64,000 nucleotides of DNA from Leptidea sinapis (lineage: Eukaryota > Arthropoda > Insecta > Lepidoptera > Pieridae), in contig NC_066312.1 of the NCBI RefSeq assembly GCF_905404315.1, forward strand, positions 1,847,001-1,911,000, given 5' to 3'. The position numbers were made by a program, and so were the translations under genes. The notes under the pieces are model-generated. The model saw nothing but the letters and a program-made list of their open reading frames with translations, made no database searches and was not told where the DNA came from. How positions within the stretch are numbered: position 1 is the stretch's first letter; every line of letters starts with the position of its first letter. Below, piece after piece: positions 23,028 to 34,157 of this stretch.

Positions 23028-23555
23028 GAGATCGCAACATTTCCGTAAAAACTAAGACCAAACTGGTACGGACCCTAGTCTTCTCAATATTTTCGTACGG
23101 CGCTGAGACTTGGATACTGAAAGCTGCAGACCGCAAACGCATTGACGCCTTTGAGATGTGGTGCTGGAGAAAGATGCTCCGTATCCCCTGGACAGCATTT
23201 CGATCTAATCTCTACATACTGCGTGAACTCAGGATCTCCTCGCGATTGTCTTCCGAATGTCTGCGCAGAGTTTTAGAATTCTTCGGTCACATCGCAAGGA
23301 AGGACGATGGAAACCTTGAGAGGCTCATTGTGGTCGGCAAAATAGATGGGAAGAGGCCTCGTGGACGCAGTCCAACACGATGGTCCGATCAGATCCGCTC
23401 CGCCCTCGACTCTACGGTTCACAATGCCTTTCACACCGCCAGAGACAGGAATAGATGGAGAGCGATCATACGTGAGAAAGTGATACAGAGGGGTGGTCAC
23501 GACCCTCAGTACTGAGGATTACGACGCAGGGAGGATATAATACGAAAGAAACAAC
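23028..23555 (+). mobile_element. RTE-type LINE, C-terminal reverse transcriptase fragment
   Basis: The reading includes KLVRTLVFSIFSYGAETWIL, then AFEMWCWRKMLRIPW, the FEMWCWRRML block typical of RTE-type reverse transcriptases. After a C-terminal RPRGRSPTRWSDQI, it ends HDPQY with a stop at 23513-23515. A short 3' UTR ends near GGGAGGAT. The copy is 5'-truncated. A second copy of the same family lies at 61413-61635 on the other strand. Confidence 0.85.
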
Positions 23556-25100
23556 ATTACCTATCTATCTTATTAAATCAATTAAAAAGAAAAAGGAAAG
23601 ATGTGACTTGTTGTGATTCTTGAACTAATTGTATAAATAATTTCCAGTAGATATACATTTAAATAACATACAAAGATCTATAATACTTGTACAGTAGTGT
23701 AATAGTATAATACTTGTATAATAGTGCTTAGTAGAATCACATCGGTCATATACTCCAAGGTAGGTCATACCGGCACACTAAGTTTAAATTAAAATTTTAA
23801 GTTTATTTAATATACTATTTACAAAACAATGTTTTCAAGTTGCAAGCAACGTTTCCGCCAAATGACCCCAGCGGTGATTTCAAAATAAAAGGTACCAATT
23901 CAATCTACATACGATCCCCAGTCGGGAATCTCAATCGACGCGACAAGACCCGCACACAGATACATTCAACATTGATAACCTTAAGCCTAAGGCCGTAGTT
24001 CAACCTACGGTTAAACCGCAGCGTTTTAACCGTGTGAATTTATGAAACAAGAAAACGAATACAAGCGGCCGCACTTGAAAACTACTTCAGTTTTGCATTT
24101 TATAGCAAGACCCTGTTTTGAGTTAAGTAGGATATTTTACTGACAGAATAATACTTTTTATAGTTGCAGGCTGCTGAACCAGTATTTTCTAGCTATTCTT
24201 GTATGTTTACCATATATTCCGGTTCCAAAGGTAAAATACGTTTTTTCACATTAAAAGCTTTGCTATGTTTATTTTTATTATGTTAATCCAACCTTTTCCT
24301 GTCTTTCAGGCATATGTGTAGGTTGCAAACATATCCACAAACACATGCATGTGTTTAATTAATTCCCTTACAGTTGTTGTGCCGATAAAATATTCAAAAT
24401 ACAAGGATATCATACTGTTTCTACCGGCAAGATATCTGAGAAATAAATTCTATTAATATAATATTACTCTTTTTAGTTCAATAAAGAAAAGCAATATCGA
24501 ATCTACCTCACAAGATAATCCTGGTATTGACCTGAAAACCTTCAAATAACGAATCTAACCTCATCCTGTAAGAAGGCTTCCAAAAATTAAGGTAACAATG
24601 ATCATTGTACATAATTTGTTACATTTTTTGAATACAAAGAAAAATTCACTTAAAATTTTATATTTCTTAAAAATTATATTATAAATTATATATTTCTTTT
24701 TAGCAAGAAAATTCCGTGCGGTTCAAAACCCGCAATGCGTGCTAGTCCTTACCAGGCGCCACACACACATTGACAAATAATGCGATCAGTTGTGTTCTTG
24801 TGTATAGGTATAATGTAAGTTACCAGTGATAGCCAGTTTCTGAATTAAGTTTTTTGCATTAAGTATGTATTCATTTTGAGTCATGCGATGATGCAAAGTT
24901 TGTCAATTGTGAGCGTTCAATTCGTGCGCACGTCGTGTCGGTTCTTAAGTGTACTTGTTAAGTAATATTATAATAAAAAAAAAATACAAAAATACAAAAT
25001 CATTTATTTCGCACTTTTCATATATAAATTAACATTTTATACTACTAATCTTTTCGGACATCGTAGCAGTGAACTGATAAGGATAATATACGCAGTGAAT
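23556..25100. other. Intergenic region upstream of Gadd45
   Basis: No gene seen. Near 23735-23778 a block (GAATCACATCGGTCAT, then GTCATACCGGCACAC) occurs inverted near 33050-33110. The last few hundred bases should contain the Gadd45 promoter, but I could not locate a TATA box or start site with confidence. Confidence 0.4.
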
Positions 25101-25202
25101 TTTTGCGTGCTGTACTAAGTGTTTGTGATCATTGCCCGATACGAGTTCAAGTTACCTCAGGATTGGGATAATTTGAAGAGTATTAAACTAAATAGCATCA
25201 AG

Positions 25203-25264
25203 ATGTATAATGATTCACTTGTTCCAGTGAAAACAGAATCATTCAGTGACGTCACTGCTAGAAG
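25203..25264 (+). CDS. Gadd45: Gadd45 coding exon 1
   Basis: The ATG at 25203 opens a 20-codon segment, MYNDSLVPVKTESFSDVTAR, plus two bases (AG). It is followed by the donor GTAAAG. The two spare bases join the first base of exon 2 to restore an Arg codon and keep the frame. This start was chosen because it is the only ATG on a spliceable frame that fits exon 2, and because the length then matches insect Gadd45 (about 160 aa). The exon contains a palindromic TGACGTCA at 25247-25254. Confidence 0.8.
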
Positions 25265-25365
25265 GTAAAGTATAATACTAATCACTTTTATCTCCTCGAA
25301 GTTATATTTGAGAGCTTTCTAGGCAAGCCTAGTAGATGATCTATTTTACCACATACGTCTAGAAT

Positions 25366-25600
25366 GTTCGATCTTCCATCGCTTTCCAGACATCATTCCC
25401 TCCTTGTCGCACAATCCTCCAACATTCGCTCGAGCTTAGCTTCTACAGAGTTCTTATCTTCCATCTCTTTCCAGACATCATTCCGTCCTTGTCGCTTGTC
25501 TTGAACGTTCGCTCGAGCTTCTAGAAAGTTCTTATCTTCCTTCTCACTCGCGCATCATGCCGTCCTTGTCATGCATTCTAGGATTCTCTTGGTTCTTCAC
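25366..25600. repeat. Imperfect tandem repeat in Gadd45 intron 1, about 80-bp unit
   Basis: Three diverged units share ATCTTCCATC-CTTTCCAGAC, ATCATTCCSTCCTTGTCGC and a TTCGCTCGAGCTT block. No function apparent. Confidence 0.75.
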
Positions 25601-26647
25601 CAAAGGGCTGTATAACCAGTCCTAAAAATGCTCGATAATGGGTTTTCGGAAAATTGCATCAATTAATTAGTCTGAAAAGGCCTGAAAAACGTTTTCAACC
25701 TCGAAAACACGGGGCATCTATGTGTTATTACCAATTTTCTACCACCTGTTAGAGCCTCCGTTGGAACGGCCTGAAATCATGTTTCAGCTTGCTGAAAACG
25801 CATCGTTCACTGGAAAAGTGGATAAAATTTTTGCTTTAACCCTTCTTTGTAACAATATTATAAAATAAAATACGCAGGTAACTTTATAAAATATTGTGAA
25901 ATTCTACGCAATATTCCTGATTGAACTGTTTCTGAAAAAGTATGTCTCAACAAAAAAGTAATAAAATTTACTTAATTTTACTTCAAAAATATAGGTTTGG
26001 GTATTAATTGATTAATAATAGAGTGTGGCATTTCCCTTATTATTGTCTCAATAAGGAAGACACTAACAAAATTTTAGATAGTAAATGCCTATGCTCCAGG
26101 TCCTCAGATAAAAGATTCAAGCTTGCCTTAGGTTACATAAAAAAAGGGTTTACATTACGAGTAAATAATTATAAAATTACATGCCTCAAATGTGTTCCTA
26201 CCTTAACTTTCTTGACCTTTATTACGATATACAAAGGTGTTGTATTCGATATTTAAAATCACAGACTTATTAACCTAAAGTTAATTTTAAGAATCACAAT
26301 TATGAGCATAAAGTAGCTTAGGGTCCCCTTTGGTTAACTTCACTGTTTATTTAATTTTCACTGAGAGTACCTATCATAGAATTAGTGAGATATATAAATA
26401 GAGTTTAACCGTAGGGGTCCAGGAGTGTGAAATCCAGGAAGTCCGGAAGCTGCTGGCTCAGGTGGGACGGACCAGCTCAAGCCGTAGACACGTCTAAGGT
26501 CTTCCGTGACGGTGTCACCACACTCCACGACGTAACAGGCTACTGCTGGCTCATTCCCTCGAATTGTGCAAGCTACATCAACCGATAGACTGTATTCCGA
26601 TACGGGATTTGAAGAAAACACAAATAGAAGAAGACACAAATTTTGAA

Positions 26648-26765
26648 TCATCATCATCAGGAAGACGTCCACTTCTGGACAAAGGACAAAGGCCTCCCTC
26701 AAAGATTTCCACGACGATCGGTCCTGCGCTGCCCTCATCCAACCACCAGAAAATGGCCGGCCCCT
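26648..26765 (-). mobile_element. LINE 3' tail fragment (RTE-like endonuclease-reverse transcriptase)
   Basis: On the minus strand it reads MRAAQDRSSWKSLREAFV, the last residues of a LINE ORF2 common in Lepidoptera. The same 3' end lies at 42307-42560. The shared DNA block is AGATTTCCACGACGATCGGT. Confidence 0.7.
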
Positions 26766-27027
26766 CGGATTTTATACGTCTAGATAGAGTCTCTTGCTGT
26801 TAGACAATCGATAAAAACAGGACAGGAATATTAGTTTAGTGTGCGTGACAACGTCTTACACTCGCGATTCGTATGACACTTTGTGTCAGTGTGCGTGAAT
26901 TGCTCAAAATACAAGGTATACACAAAAATATACACGTAATTGTTCAAGTTTTCACTTCTGTCGCCCTCCAGAAGAGCCGCTGTTTTTTTTTATTTTTATT
27001 AACAATAGTTTTCTGTATTCTTTACAG

Positions 27028-27244
27028 ACCAATCGGTGAATGTATCAAGACAATGTTACGTCGGGCCTGCGCTGAGAACAGGTTAACTATCGGCCTCATG
27101 CCGGCCTTGCAGTTCCTGTCCAAGAACAGTGCTGGCACAATGTTCTGTATTCAGGCTGCAGCTCGACCTGGCGACAGCGCCACTCATATACATCAAGTGT
27201 TACTTAAGGCATTCTGCTTGGAGAATGATATTCATACCATAATG
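27028..27244 (+). CDS. Gadd45: Gadd45 coding exon 2 (L7Ae/GADD45 core)
   Basis: GADD45 proteins are small nuclear and cytoplasmic stress-response proteins that bind PCNA, CDK1/cyclin B and the kinase MTK1/MEKK4. This exon holds the start of the L7Ae-like fold: PIGECIKTMLRRACAENRLT, IGLMPALQFLSKNSAGTMFC and THIHQVLLKAFCLENDIHTI. The last block closely parallels the vertebrate QIH...AFCCENDI segment. Borders are TTTACAG before and GTACGT after. The phases are 2 at the start and 0 at the end, matching both neighbours. The deduced protein is 162 aa, the normal family length. No lesion is seen, so the gene looks intact. The main alternative, another L7Ae protein, is unlikely given the C-terminus. 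Confidence 0.93.
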
Positions 27245-27857
27245 GTACGTGAAAGTACTTTGAACGCATAGTTAAAAGCTGTAAATATTTAATATTTACT
27301 ACATAAATTGTTTATTTATATCTATTATGATAGAAAATGTGAGCACACAAATAAATAAGGCATATTTATCGATTTCAAAAAGAGACATTTTAGTATTTCT
27401 GTTGTATTGATCGGCATCTAGCTAGTTGGACATCAACTAACTGCTTCATTTGTTTGTTGTACACTGCGCAGTACATAGCCCTGATTTCACCAATCCCACT
27501 TCAAACTGAGTTCAGTAATACTCAGTTTTACGTAAACGAGTTCAAATGATGATAACCACCAATACTTTTTAAACGTGTTGTTAAAACTGTCAACGATAAG
27601 TATTAACAAAATTATTAAATGTCAATGTTTCTATTACGATAACGACAGTGACAGCTCTTGAACGCGATCAAATTTGTTGATCGTCCAAAATTCGGCGGTC
27701 AGAATTTTTTAAAGGCGTTTAGGCTAACACTGCGTTTAGTATGTGTTGGTGAAAATGCAATTCCATAGAAACCTTTTTGTACTACAGAAAGAATAAAACA
27801 AACAGAAGATATTTAACATATAATACACTTTTTTATTTTTGGTATCTTTATTTACAG
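27245..27857 (+). other. Gadd45: Gadd45 intron 2
   Basis: The intron is 613 bp with donor GTACGT and acceptor TTTACAG. AT-rich; no repeat recognised. Confidence 0.85.
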
Positions 27858-28067
27858 GTTGACTCAGAGGAGAAGTTGAAGAAACTCCTTGTGTGTGGCA
27901 ACACGCCTGTAGATTGCACCTGTCTGGTGCACTACCCTTATGATCCATTTGCAGACTGCGAGCCCACTGACCTATCAATCCTGTCTCCATCAGAGAGGGA
28001 TCTGATTGATTACTATGATAATAATCTGGGATTCTCAGTTCCAGTTATAAAGCTACCAGAACAGTGA
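27858..28067 (+). CDS. Gadd45: Gadd45 coding exon 3 and stop
   Basis: Reads VDSEEKLKKLLVCGN, then VDCTCLVHYPYDP, SPSERDLIDYYDNNLGF and the C-terminus SVPVIKLPEQ. The ending parallels the vertebrate WVPVI.LPER tail, the best single identifier of the family. The acidic loop DPFADCEPTDLS lies where vertebrate GADD45 proteins also have a variable acidic stretch. The stop is TGA at 28065-28067. Confidence 0.93.
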   Translation, partial: VDSEEKLKKLLVCGNTPVDCTCLVHYPYDPFADCEPTDLSILSPSERDLIDYYDNNLGFSVPVIKLPEQ

Positions 28068-28360
28068 AATCTCTAAGAAATACTTTTGGAAAAGTTGTTC
28101 AAGACTTCCGGCCCCTTTGTTTTGCTTCGACGTTTCAACTTGTTTAATACTACATTGGTAATGTTTTTAATACCTACAGTGTTATTTTGAATATATTGTA
28201 TAACTAAGACTGTGATTTGATTGCAATTGTTACTTCGAGCCCAGAGTATCGTAGGAGAGAATGAATTATAGGATTGTATTTATAATGAGTTGTTGTTTTT
28301 ATATTTGTTAATACTATGCTTTCTGAAATTTAAATAAATACAGTTACGTATGTCTTTTCT
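28068..28360 (+). promoter_or_regulatory. Gadd45: Gadd45 3' UTR with poly(A) signal
   Basis: The stop codon is followed by about 290 bases without coding potential. AATAAA at 28333-28338 is followed by a T- and GT-rich stretch (TGTCTTTT repeats), as expected for cleavage near 28355. No ATTTA instability element cluster is obvious. Confidence 0.7.
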
Positions 28361-28454
28361 ATGTCTTTTATTGTACGTTTAAGAAACAGCATACTCGTAT
28401 ATTATGTCGAATGCCCCCGCCACACTACCTCAGCATCTGTTACCACTATAATCA

Positions 28455-28906
28455 GCTCAAATTGTCGGGGACCCAGAGCTCTGTCTACGGCTGTATCGCT
28501 TGGCGTTGACAGAGCGAGTCGTTTAATTGTGTGTCTTTTACCGCATCTATCACGGGGAGTGTTCCGAAGAGCTATTTCACTTGATTCCTGCCGCCAAATT
28601 CCACCTTCGCATGACACGCCACAAGTTAGGACATCATCCCCACCATCTGGATGTGTGGCGTTCCTCCACAGTATAGTTTTCAAGGAGCTTTCTTCCACGT
28701 ACTAAAAAGCTGTGGAATGAGTATCCTTGTGCAGTGTTTCCGGGACGATACGACATGGGTACCTTCAAAAAAAGCGCGTACACTTTCCTTAAAGGCCGGC
28801 AACGCTCCTGGGATTCCTCTGGTGTTGCAAGAGAATGTGGGCGGCGGTGGTCACTCAACACCAGGTGACCCGTACGATGCCTTGTCTTCCTTTTTCTTAA
28901 AAAAAA
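28455..28906 (+). mobile_element. LINE-B 3' end, plus-strand copy just downstream of Gadd45
   Basis: It starts in the RT thumb (VASLCVFYRIYHGECSEEL-type region in several frames) and runs through the shared 3' UTR to CTTAAAAAAAAATAAT. It has several indels. It lies within about 100 bases of the Gadd45 poly(A) site in the same orientation. Confidence 0.8.
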
Positions 28907-29464
28907 ATAATAAAAGCGTTAATTAGATATCTTGTACACTGTCTGTTATATCAATTGCATACCGCCTTATGCCATGCTTACTAACATACTGCTAGTACTC
29001 GCCTTAATTATTGCCACAACCCGTATCACGGATGTGTGGTCATTACTTTGACTTTGCTATTTACACTGTTAGCTTATTGATTGGATTTAACTTTAGTATG
29101 AATCACAGTCATTGGCTTTTAATGTAATCTCGAATGAAACTTTTTATAAGGAATCACAAACATAATATATCAAACGACGCCGAAAGAAAACTATCTAACA
29201 TTGAGACGCGAGCTCAGTAAAAGTGAAGAGAGGGCTTCCGCTGTCTTAAGTTTGGTGTTGAAGTAGGACCCGTAGGACTTAAACGATTTTCCAGGAAGTA
29301 GTGTTAACACTGCTATGAAACATCTAATAATAAGTGGTTTTCGGAAATGGAGGCTCCAAACAGAATTGTTTGATCATTACCATCTTGCTCTGCTGTTGTA
29401 GGTCATCAAATAATGTCATCTATAACTGACAAGATGACTCCTGTCATCAGTGTTAACTATCTCA
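28907..29464. other. Intergenic, no feature seen
   Basis: No coding or repeat signal recognised. Confidence 0.4.
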
Positions 29465-29545
29465 TTATTTTGGAATGGAAGGGGAAGACAAACGAGCGCA
29501 CGGGTCACCTGGTGTTAAGTGATCACCGCCGACCACAGCATCCTT
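29465..29545 (-). repeat. LINE-B 3' terminus, very short fragment
   Basis: Only the last bases of the family (GTCACCTGGTGTTAAGTGAT on the plus strand) are present. Confidence 0.7.
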
Positions 29546-29804
29546 GCTGAAAGTTTAAAAAAGGTTAACATGTAAGCGTAAACCCAGCGTTGTATCATCC
29601 TGGAAACAACCTCTATGCCTTGATGAGCTTTTCAAGATGAGAGATGAGCGATAAGTTGTGTGTCTTAATGTTCCAGCGGCCTGCAGCAACTCATCGGGAC
29701 CAATCCATGGATCTCATTAATTTAACGAATAGATCATTATTTATTTCTGTTAAAAAAATGGATAGATTGTAGGACTAGTTTTAAACTTTTTATTGTTTTA
29801 TCAT

Positions 29805-30120
29805 TCAGGGAAAGATTTCCGTGGCACTCAATAAGAACCTGCATCAGTCATGTTAATTGAGCTCTCATTGTGAGTGAAATTTCGATGTTCAGTTACTAGG
29901 ATTGCAGAAAGTATAGGACTGCATTGCATTGTAGATAATATGGTAAAAATCTAGTAAATAAAACATCATATGAAAGAGATGCGTATGAGTTGGAGAAACA
30001 AAAACTTGACACACTTAATTAATCGATACCGCCCACTTGTACAGTGTATCGACAAAATATTACCCCTACTTTATTCTGTAAGATCTCGACTTTAAAAAAA
30101 ATTGTATCTAGTGTGTCTAT
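29805..30120. repeat. Family G diverged repeat, copy 2
   Basis: Counterpart of 6822-7130: same blocks in the same order, with TTAATCGATACCGCC and TTTATTCTGTAA near its right end. Confidence 0.55.
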
Positions 30121-30900
30121 TAGAGACTATTTCAGGCTAATGATCTATACCAATCAAATACTTATTTCTTCATTGATTTTAAACGAACGTATTAAAAAGG
30201 TCCCAAGATTAATTAATTAGATGACAAGAACTTTAATTTATCTATATTTCCATCTTTCTATCTGTAGCTTTGAAATAAAAATAGTTTGTCTAGGTTAGGT
30301 CTAGATCAGAAAAATAGAAACATTTATCTAGAAGTATGCGGAGAACATAAGTGACGAGGTCAGGTGTGAGAGCAACTTAGGCTTTGGTGCATGATTTTAT
30401 AAATATTAGTGCGACTAATAGGTATTTATACATAACACAAAACCTGTCTACCATACTGGCTGCATGCCTTTAATTGATATAATATTTTATGCAATTAAAT
30501 TAAGCGTATTGTTACCGAAGTATTTGGCACTACCTTTGCATGCTTAATACTAGTCCAATTAACTTTATTACACACAATTATATTTGAATCAAACTAATCG
30601 CTCCTGCGTCCATTTCGTTATTGTACACGAATAATACAAGTTATGTTTATAACTCTCTGTCAATGATGAATTATCTCTAATCTATTTGAATTTTTTTATT
30701 GTTGAACCTATAATTAATTTCAATATTTATATTACCTTCTATAATACTGCAGAATTAATTACCATATTAAATTTTTTCAATGCAATTTTTTTTTAAATTG
30801 TGTTCTGGTTGAGATATAACTACATCCATGAAGGTTGTACTTTTGTGACTCAGGTAATGTATGTATCGCATAATTAATTGACGAAGACCGTTTTCAATGT
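30121..30900. other. AT-rich intergenic, no feature seen
   Basis: No gene, repeat or structured element recognised. Confidence 0.4.
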
Positions 30901-31190
30901 GTTTAAAAATTGTGTTTTTAAAACAGTATGAAATATTAGACTGTTAGTAGTAATAATATACTGCACGATTATTTAAAACTGTGTTTTTAAAAGTTTCATA
31001 TTTTTTTTTTTATGGAATAGCAGGACAAACGAGCGTACGAGAGTACGTTTAAAAATTGTGTTTTTAAAACAGTATGAAATATTAGACTGTTAGTAGTAAT
31101 AAAATAACTGCACGATTTTTTTAAATTGTGTTTTTAAAAGTTGCATATTTTTTTTTTATGGAATAGGAGGACAAACGAGCGTACGGGTCA
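30901..31190. repeat. Two-copy tandem duplication, 146-bp period, spanning a LINE-B end
   Basis: GTTTAAAAATTGTGTTTTTA begins at 30901 and again at 31047. The copies stay near identical through ATATTAGACTGTTAGTAGTA and into the first bases of the LINE-B 3' end (GACAAACGAGCGTACG). The left LINE-B piece breaks off after GTACGA and the right one continues. The duplication therefore arose after the LINE-B insertion. Confidence 0.85.
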
Positions 31191-32045
31191 CCTGTTGTTA
31201 AGTGATCACCGCCGCCCATACTCTCTTGCAACACCAGAGGAATCACAGGTGCGTTGCTGGCCTTTAAGGAAGGTGTACGCGCTTTTTTTGAAGGTACCCA
31301 TGTCGTATCGTCCCGGAAACACCGCACAAGGAAGTTCATTCCACAGCTTTGTAGTACGTGGAAGAAAGCTCCTTGTAAACCGCACTGTGGAGGACCGCCA
31401 CACATCCAGATGGTGAGGATGATATCCTAACTTGTGGCGTGGCGTGCAAAAGTGGAATTCGGCGGCAGGAATTAGGTAAAACAGCTCTTCGGAACACTCC
31501 CCGTGATAAATGCGGTAGAAGACACACAATGAAGCGACGTCTCTACGCAACGCCAAGTGATCCAGCCGTTCACAGAGTACTGGGTCCCCGACAATTCGAG
31601 CTGCTCTGCGTTGCACGCGGTCAAATGGATCGAGCTGATACTGGGGTGCGCCAGACCAGAGATGACAGCAATACTCCATGTGTGGGCGGACCTGCGCTTT
31701 GTATAGCGCTAGAATGTGGGCCGGCTTGAAATATTGCCGTGCTCTATTAATGATGCCCAGTTTCTTTGAAGCCAATTTGGCTTTGCCCTCCAGATGGCCA
31801 CGGAATTGGCAATCGCTCGAGATTTAGAGACCCAGTATTCCGATACTAGGCGAGGCTTTTAGGGAAGTGTTGTCGAAGAGCGGTGATGCGACAAATGGGG
31901 TTTTTTTTAGTGGTAAACGCGCAAACTTGAGTCTTCTGGGGGTTAAATTGGACAAGGTTCAATTTACCCCATTCCGCGACCTTCTCAAGAGAGGACTCGA
32001 TAGAAGACACAAGTTTCTCCCGGCACTGGTCGACGATTTGATTAT
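31156..32045 (-). mobile_element. LINE-B, longest copy: C-terminal third of the reverse transcriptase and 3' UTR
   Basis: On the minus strand the reading starts near 32045 with VAEWGKLNLVQFNPQKTQVC, the RT thumb. It runs through ASKKLGIINRARQYFKPAHI and RPHMEYCCHLWSGAPQYQLD, RRAARIVGDPVLCERLDHLA and PGRYDMGTFKKSAYTFLKG. The frame from 31775 to 31206 is unbroken (189 codons). The palm with the catalytic acids is missing, so the copy is 5'-truncated. The tail is an A run (T run near 31148-31158 on the plus strand). This copy is the best reference for the family in the window. Confidence 0.88.
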
Positions 32046-33552
32046 AATTATATTGATTCTAATTTCAAATTCGAATGTTTTTGTTCCAAAATAGCATAAT
32101 ATCGTATCACTTATTGAAAGTCAAAAACTACCCACCCAGTCGAAAAAGAATGCCTAAGACCTGAGAAGTACGGGCGCAAGAAACTCAGTAGGCATCTTTT
32201 TTTCATAATTATATGGTAACAACGTACTGTCGTTTAATAAAAATCTATTATTTAATATCCTGGGGGCGGTCGTTCGCTCTTCCCAATCTGCGGTATTACC
32301 GGACTCCAGTACGTCATAATATATTGTGATGCCTATAAGTTAGTCTTATTTATTGTCAGGTAAAAACACAATAATAAATACTTTGTTCGTTATAATAATA
32401 TTATTTTTACAAATATTGAAAGCAAGATCATAAGTTATTAAATTATATTGACAGTAAAGTGTACATTATATTATATACTTACTGTTTCATAAGTTTATCT
32501 CTCATATTACCGTAGTGTTTATCATCACCACGAAACATGTATTTTTGTTTACAACTTAATATGAGTTGGTCGTTTTAGTTTATTATCAATGTTATATCGT
32601 AATGTGGTTTGTATCACTATCTACACAGTCGGTCTGGATGTCAATAATCAATATGTATGGTAGGTAATCAATCTTGTCTTGAAATATAAAGTAGAGGGTA
32701 CTTAAAATATGCTGCGTACGCGTTCTGGTTGCTGTAAATAATTATCAAATATTCATGTTCATTCAATAATACTAGATGGCGTAATACACAAAAAACTGTA
32801 AAGTTACTCTAAAATTAGTTTTGTTTACTTCTGCACGATTAATTATTAATAGTTTTTTAGTATGTAGTTGAAAACAGAAGTCGTAGATTACACCCGAGTT
32901 GTCAAATACATTCCACATGCTTTAATATTAATGTTTCATCAACTATGGCTAGATCACGCTAACAATGTTTATTTCAAGTTCAGTACATATATCATTCAAA
33001 CAGTAGTGGTTGTGGGGAGTCCGTGAGTTACACAGGAAACGGTACGACAGTGTGCCGGTATGACTTACCTTGGAGACTGAAGGATATTATGACAGATGTG
33101 ATTCTAACCAATACCTCTCTATACAAGTATATTAGTTCATGAATCACATCAAACCCCACTGTGTAATCAATTTGACTCCCTTTATTCCGTTTCTTTTAAT
33201 TCAATTAATAAATAATTCTTTCTATTTCATAAGAAAACTCAATATTTTCATTTCTTTTAATCGAATCAATAATAAAATATTTCTTTAATTAATGAATTTA
33301 ATAAGAAATAAATGTGAATCCCATTTTCCTTTTCTTTTTATCGATTTAAAAAGTAGTAGTAAATGTTGTAATAAACCTTAGCATGTGGTTAGCAAATTAA
33401 TTTTATTTATAGATCGATATCTATATGAAGATAATTACTCAATAGTTTAAAACTATTTTTATACTAAAACTAGTTTAATACTATTTTTTTATATAATAAA
33501 AAAATATAATAAAAAAAAAATATAGTGTTTTTATTAGAAAATAATTTATATT
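32046..33552. other. Intergenic, no gene recognised
   Basis: Near 32110-32210 a GC-richer block (GAATGCCTAAGACCTGAGAA, then AAGAAACTCAGTAGGC) before a T run looks like an interspersed repeat end, though no second copy is in the window. At 33050-33110 lies the inverted partner of 23735-23778. Confidence 0.4.
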
Positions 33553-33720
33553 ACTAGCTGACCCGACCACACCCAACAGACGTTCTGTATATAATAAAAA
33601 AAAAACGTGCGGTTGGTATTTTGTAAAATACGTTCTTAGCTGACTCGGTAAAAGGAATATTCCCATGAATTAATGTCAAGTCTCTACGCCTCATGGTCCC
33701 AGAGATATCATAATGAGTAG
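33553..33720 (+). repeat. Family D fragment
   Basis: Starts ACTAGCTGACCCGAC and includes AACAGACGTTCTGTATATAA. Short, damaged copy of the family described at 49508 and 55146. Confidence 0.55.
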
Positions 33721-33745
33721 GTGTAAAACTCATAATATATAGATT

Positions 33746-34157
33746 ACTAGCTGACCCAGCAAAAGTTGTATTACCATATAAAGTATTTAAAAATGTTTTT
33801 AGAGATGCAACCGATTCTCAGACCTACCAAATATATCGTACTACAATTATTGTATTCGATTACCGTCTTGCAACCCTATAGCGGATCAGTGGATTGAATA
33901 GAATATTATAAAAATCGCGATACAAAAATAGGTGTTGATCATAGAGGGTTGAAAATATAGGGGTGTATGTATTTTCTTATGCTATATCATAAAAATATAA
34001 ATTTAGGGGTGGACCTTAACATTTAGGAGGATGAAAAATAGATGTTGACCGATTCTCCACCGTAGCCGATATGCACGCTAAGATTCACGAAAATCGGTTG
34101 AGCCGTTTCGGAGGACTTCAATTACGTACACCGTGACACGAGAATTTTATATATAAG
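33746..34157 (+). repeat. Family D repeat, about 410 bp
   Basis: Opens with ACTAGCTGACCCAGCAAAAG and ends with AAAATCGGTTGAGCCGTTTC followed by GACACGAGAATTTTATATAT. The same start and end blocks occur at 56013-56332. No coding potential. Confidence 0.7.

Larger units (their letters stand above)
25265..27027 (+). other. Gadd45: Gadd45 intron 1
   Basis: The intron is 1,763 bp, donor GTAAAG and acceptor TTTACAG. It contains a three-unit imperfect tandem repeat and a LINE 3' fragment. The stretch 26380-26640 is GC-richer than its surroundings and does not match anything I recognise. Confidence 0.8.

Noticed and set aside
25366..25600. CRISPR-like array
   Set aside because: Units are contiguous imperfect tandem copies without spacers, in an intron of an animal gene.
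26873..27027. ATG at 26873 in frame with Gadd45 exon 2
   Set aside because: It would replace the spliced start, but the exon 2 acceptor and the matching phase of the 25203 exon fit better. The upstream residues look like intron.
27777..27857. Open frame extending upstream of Gadd45 exon 3 with an ATG at 27777
   Set aside because: The upstream part is AT-rich and precedes a clear TTTACAG acceptor. Exon 2 joins at 27858 in phase.
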